In this document: positions 62,801-64,000 of the stretch, in pieces
Layout of the letters: each line of letters begins with the position of its first letter
Position numbering within the stretch: position 1 is the stretch's first letter
From: Vaginella massiliensis
GTDB taxonomy: Bacteria; Bacteroidota; Bacteroidia; Flavobacteriales; Weeksellaceae
Assembly: GCF_900089075.1 (NCBI RefSeq)
Contig: NZ_LT593746.1
Coordinates: 742,920-806,919 of the forward strand
Direction: 5' to 3'
Length of the DNA: 64,000 nucleotides
Notes under the pieces: model-generated
What the model was told of the DNA's origin: nothing
The model's input: the letters and a program-made list of their open reading frames with translations, nothing else
Database searches by the model: none
Made by a program: the position numbers and the translations under genes

Positions 62801-64000
62801 TATGCAGACGGTGTCGGTGGCGATGGAGAATTATTGATCCATTTAGGAAATGTGTCTGAGGATATTCTACGAGATGGAGAATTGCAATTCGAGAACGGAT
62901 TGCCTTATCCTGGTAGCACCAATCAATCTCAAGAAACCGCTTGGGGACGAGTGCCAAAGTCAAACCCGATTATTTATACTTTTGAAACTGAAGGCGAAAA
63001 TAGAAAAGCGCAGGATTTAGGATTCAATGGTTTGACCGACGAAGAAGAGGCTGCTTTGTACGGTATTTCGGAAGTCAATCCTGTGAGTGGTGACTTAGAC
63101 CCTGCTAGTGATAATTACATCTACTTTTTAGACAACCGTTTCAATGCTAGTAATAGCGGAAATTCGGTGCAAGGTCGTTATACCTATTTCCGTAATCCGC
63201 AAGGTAACTCATCTACAGACGATCCGCTGCATGCATCGAGCCTTAGACCCGATACCGAAGATATCAACGAAGACTTCAATTTAGATCAGACCGAAAATTA
63301 CGTTCAATACAGATTGAAGATTTCGCGTCAAGATTTAGAAGATCCTAACAACGACAAAATCGTGGCTCGTAAAACTGTGGATGTAAAGTTTGCGAACGGA
63401 CAAGCCTCGAGCGTGAATTGGTATCAAGTGCGCATCCCAATCGATGGTTTCGATTTGGACATCGACGGCGATGGTGTGAATGATGTAACCAATAGATCAG
63501 CAGCAGAAAGCGTATTGACTTCTGCGCGTTTCATGCGTATGGTGATGAGAGGATTCCAAGAAGAAACCACCTTGCGTTTTGGTAAATTTGATATGGTAAG
63601 AAGTGAATGGAGACGTTATGGTAAAAACATCTTCCCGATTCTTGCTGCAGGTAGTAGCGAAGGTACCGAAGACGATACGCAATTGCACAACCTAGAGATA
63701 GGAGAGGTGAATGTAGAACAAAATAGTAATTCGCAACCTCGATATGTGTTGCCACCAGGTGTATCGCGTGAGCAGTTACAAGGAACAACTGGTTATCAAA
63801 ACATGAACGAATCGTCGATGACGATAAAAGCAAAATTGAACAATGCCAGTCGCTCGAAAGGGGTAATCAAGAATGTAAACTTAGATTTGCGTCGTTATAA
63901 GAAAATCGAAATGTTTGTGTCTGCACAAAACCTTTTAGATGTAGCCGACAACTCGTTGGACGAAAACACTTTGATGTTCATCCGATTCGGATCAGACTAC
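59867..64000 (+). CDS. sprA: SprA, type IX secretion translocon, 3' end outside the window
   Basis: A frame of 1378 codons that is still open at base 64000; family members are about 2300-2400 residues. It has a signal peptide (FLILVGFAPSANAQ) and long beta-rich SprA segments such as QMQLGLIGKVGENLQLRMNYDTQAGF-like stretches and VFIRFGSDY-like LMFIRFGSDY at the visible end. SprA is the outer-membrane pore of the type IX secretion system. No ATG is available; the TTG at 59867, 5 bases after the ruvA stop, is the only start that keeps the whole signal peptide. Confidence 0.93.
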   Translation, partial: MKQDIYYAYRHVLWAFLILVGFAPSANAQDTLKFPFNNQTGGLFLDSQITYTVEYDAIYGRYILWPTIGSSVVGDPIYLSRAEYLQMIQQQEVGNYYRLKSQTNDQYYREQQFGDREQNKLANIIPSFKVKSKAFETIFGGNEISLTPQGFANIDLGLFLQKIDNPLLLPQNRNTLTIDLQQRMQLGLIGKVGENLQLRMNYDTQAGFAFENQTKLQWRKAVANKLDPFAGEDDILQNVELGNISMPLSNSLIRGSQALFGVRTDLKFGNTNVTAVFSEQRSEGRSITVQGGGVMTEFNIYAENYEYNKHFFLGHYFRDRYDESLRNYPIINSQVYLNRVEVWKIDRSGGNVNNRRQILALRDLGDESATSAPENGNLYTTVNALVGSDNRTISDIRNKMNGFNYGEAYRDGEHYAINENVRKLNSSEYTFYPQLGYITLNSPLIDGEDMLAVAYQYTINGQVYTVGEMSDEKSGVLVAKLIKPNAVINTASPMWDLMMKNIYSLNAYGLDSQDFVMNVMFKDNSANSSGTVNFLPNSSVQDQTLLQVLNMDRLNQAGQVQTNINGSVTTYGDGLFDFMPGITVDLQRGSIIFTTKEPFGQHLASKLSPDERSRFVFQEIYDKLPATLIQEKLANRYALNGRYKGTVSDGVGLGAFNVPEGSVVVTSNGVTLIEGVDYTVDYQLGRVTIINQALKDSGAAINISMENQSAFNMQKKRFIGLNAEHFFSEKFMVGATMVNYQERPLTQKTQFGSEAVNNTIFGVNTQLNTQSEWLTRIANYLPGVKTEEPSNINFMAEGAYLLPGLNKATKGYSYIDDFEDAQTNISLMDVSYWKIGSTPGAPAGVSTNYHPNFPKGNLIDPARITEYNEGRKMLSWYNIDPRFYGLGGNSPLSDNDLSNHRSRRVEMKELFDQRDIMAGTQSYISTFDMTFYPQVRGPYNLNPNGTSTDNWGATMRSLWVSNLIESNIEYIEFWMMDPYADGVGGDGELLIHLGNVSEDILRDGELQFENGLPYPGSTNQSQETAWGRVPKSNPIIYTFETEGENRKAQDLGFNGLTDEEEAALYGISEVNPVSGDLDPASDNYIYFLDNRFNASNSGNSVQGRYTYFRNPQGNSSTDDPLHASSLRPDTEDINEDFNLDQTENYVQYRLKISRQDLEDPNNDKIVARKTVDVKFANGQASSVNWYQVRIPIDGFDLDIDGDGVNDVTNRSAAESVLTSARFMRMVMRGFQEETTLRFGKFDMVRSEWRRYGKNIFPILAAGSSEGTEDDTQLHNLEIGEVNVEQNSNSQPRYVLPPGVSREQLQGTTGYQNMNESSMTIKAKLNNASRSKGVIKNVNLDLRRYKKIEMFVSAQNLLDVADNSLDENTLMFIRFGSDY

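Overview
The window is a piece of a Bacteroidota chromosome, most likely class Flavobacteriia and plausibly Weeksellaceae. The signs are the type IX secretion gene sprA directly after ruvA, a fused ccoNO cytochrome oxidase gene, a GLPGLI-family protein, an S16 ribosomal protein with a long acidic tail, and promoter boxes of the form TAnnTTTG. The species cannot be fixed from sequence alone.

Left chromosomal part (1-11182). A surface-polysaccharide gene group (glycosyltransferase, two membrane proteins, a flippase) faces a leftward run of a zinc metalloprotease lipoprotein, a FemAB/GNAT-like protein, radC, glnS, rimM and rpsP. A GLPGLI protein and an HD phosphohydrolase lie rightward among them. 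The part ends inside a gene for an S41-family peptidase lipoprotein.

Mobile element (11172-45286). An integrative and conjugative element of about 34 kb, visibly more AT-rich than its surroundings, splits the S41 gene. An 11-bp direct repeat (CATACGTCGCT) marks both ends. Removing the element and one repeat copy restores an exact 526-codon reading frame. Left to right it holds: a 33-bp tandem repeat array with a DnaA-box-like core in each full unit, a (TA)12(GA)8 tract and a long hairpin; a relaxosome protein and MOBP-type relaxase; a ParA-like ATPase; a Bacteroidota-type conjugation operon (TraB/E/F/G/I/J/K/M/N-like proteins, coupling protein, M23 peptidase); DUF3945/DUF4099-like proteins; an 1846-residue Toprim-methylase-helicase fusion; a zeta-toxin pair; a small leftward accessory group; a leftward replication module (DnaB helicase, likely helicase loader, small DNA-binding proteins); a repressor-like gene; and a tyrosine recombinase beside the right end.

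Most notable is the conjugation ATPase (TraG/VirB4-like), which carries an apparently intact DnaJ J-domain with an HPD motif between its Walker A and Walker B motifs. Just after it, four consecutive exported proteins end in the same short C-terminal motif (DKxIVExIMxxY-like). Together these suggest a conjugation machine with an added chaperone-recruiting step and a family of components with a common docking tail; this is inference.

Right chromosomal part (45287-64000). After the S41 remainder come a 5'-nucleotidase-like protein whose metal site looks degraded, hflX, a Crp/Fnr regulator, and a complete cbb3 oxidase locus: ccoI and ccoS, then ccoNO, ccoQ, ccoP, then ccoG, a FixH-like gene and a SafE-like membrane protein. 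The Crp/Fnr gene is divergent from ccoI across a 14-bp perfect palindrome. The window closes with ruvA and the first 1378 codons of sprA, which runs off the end.
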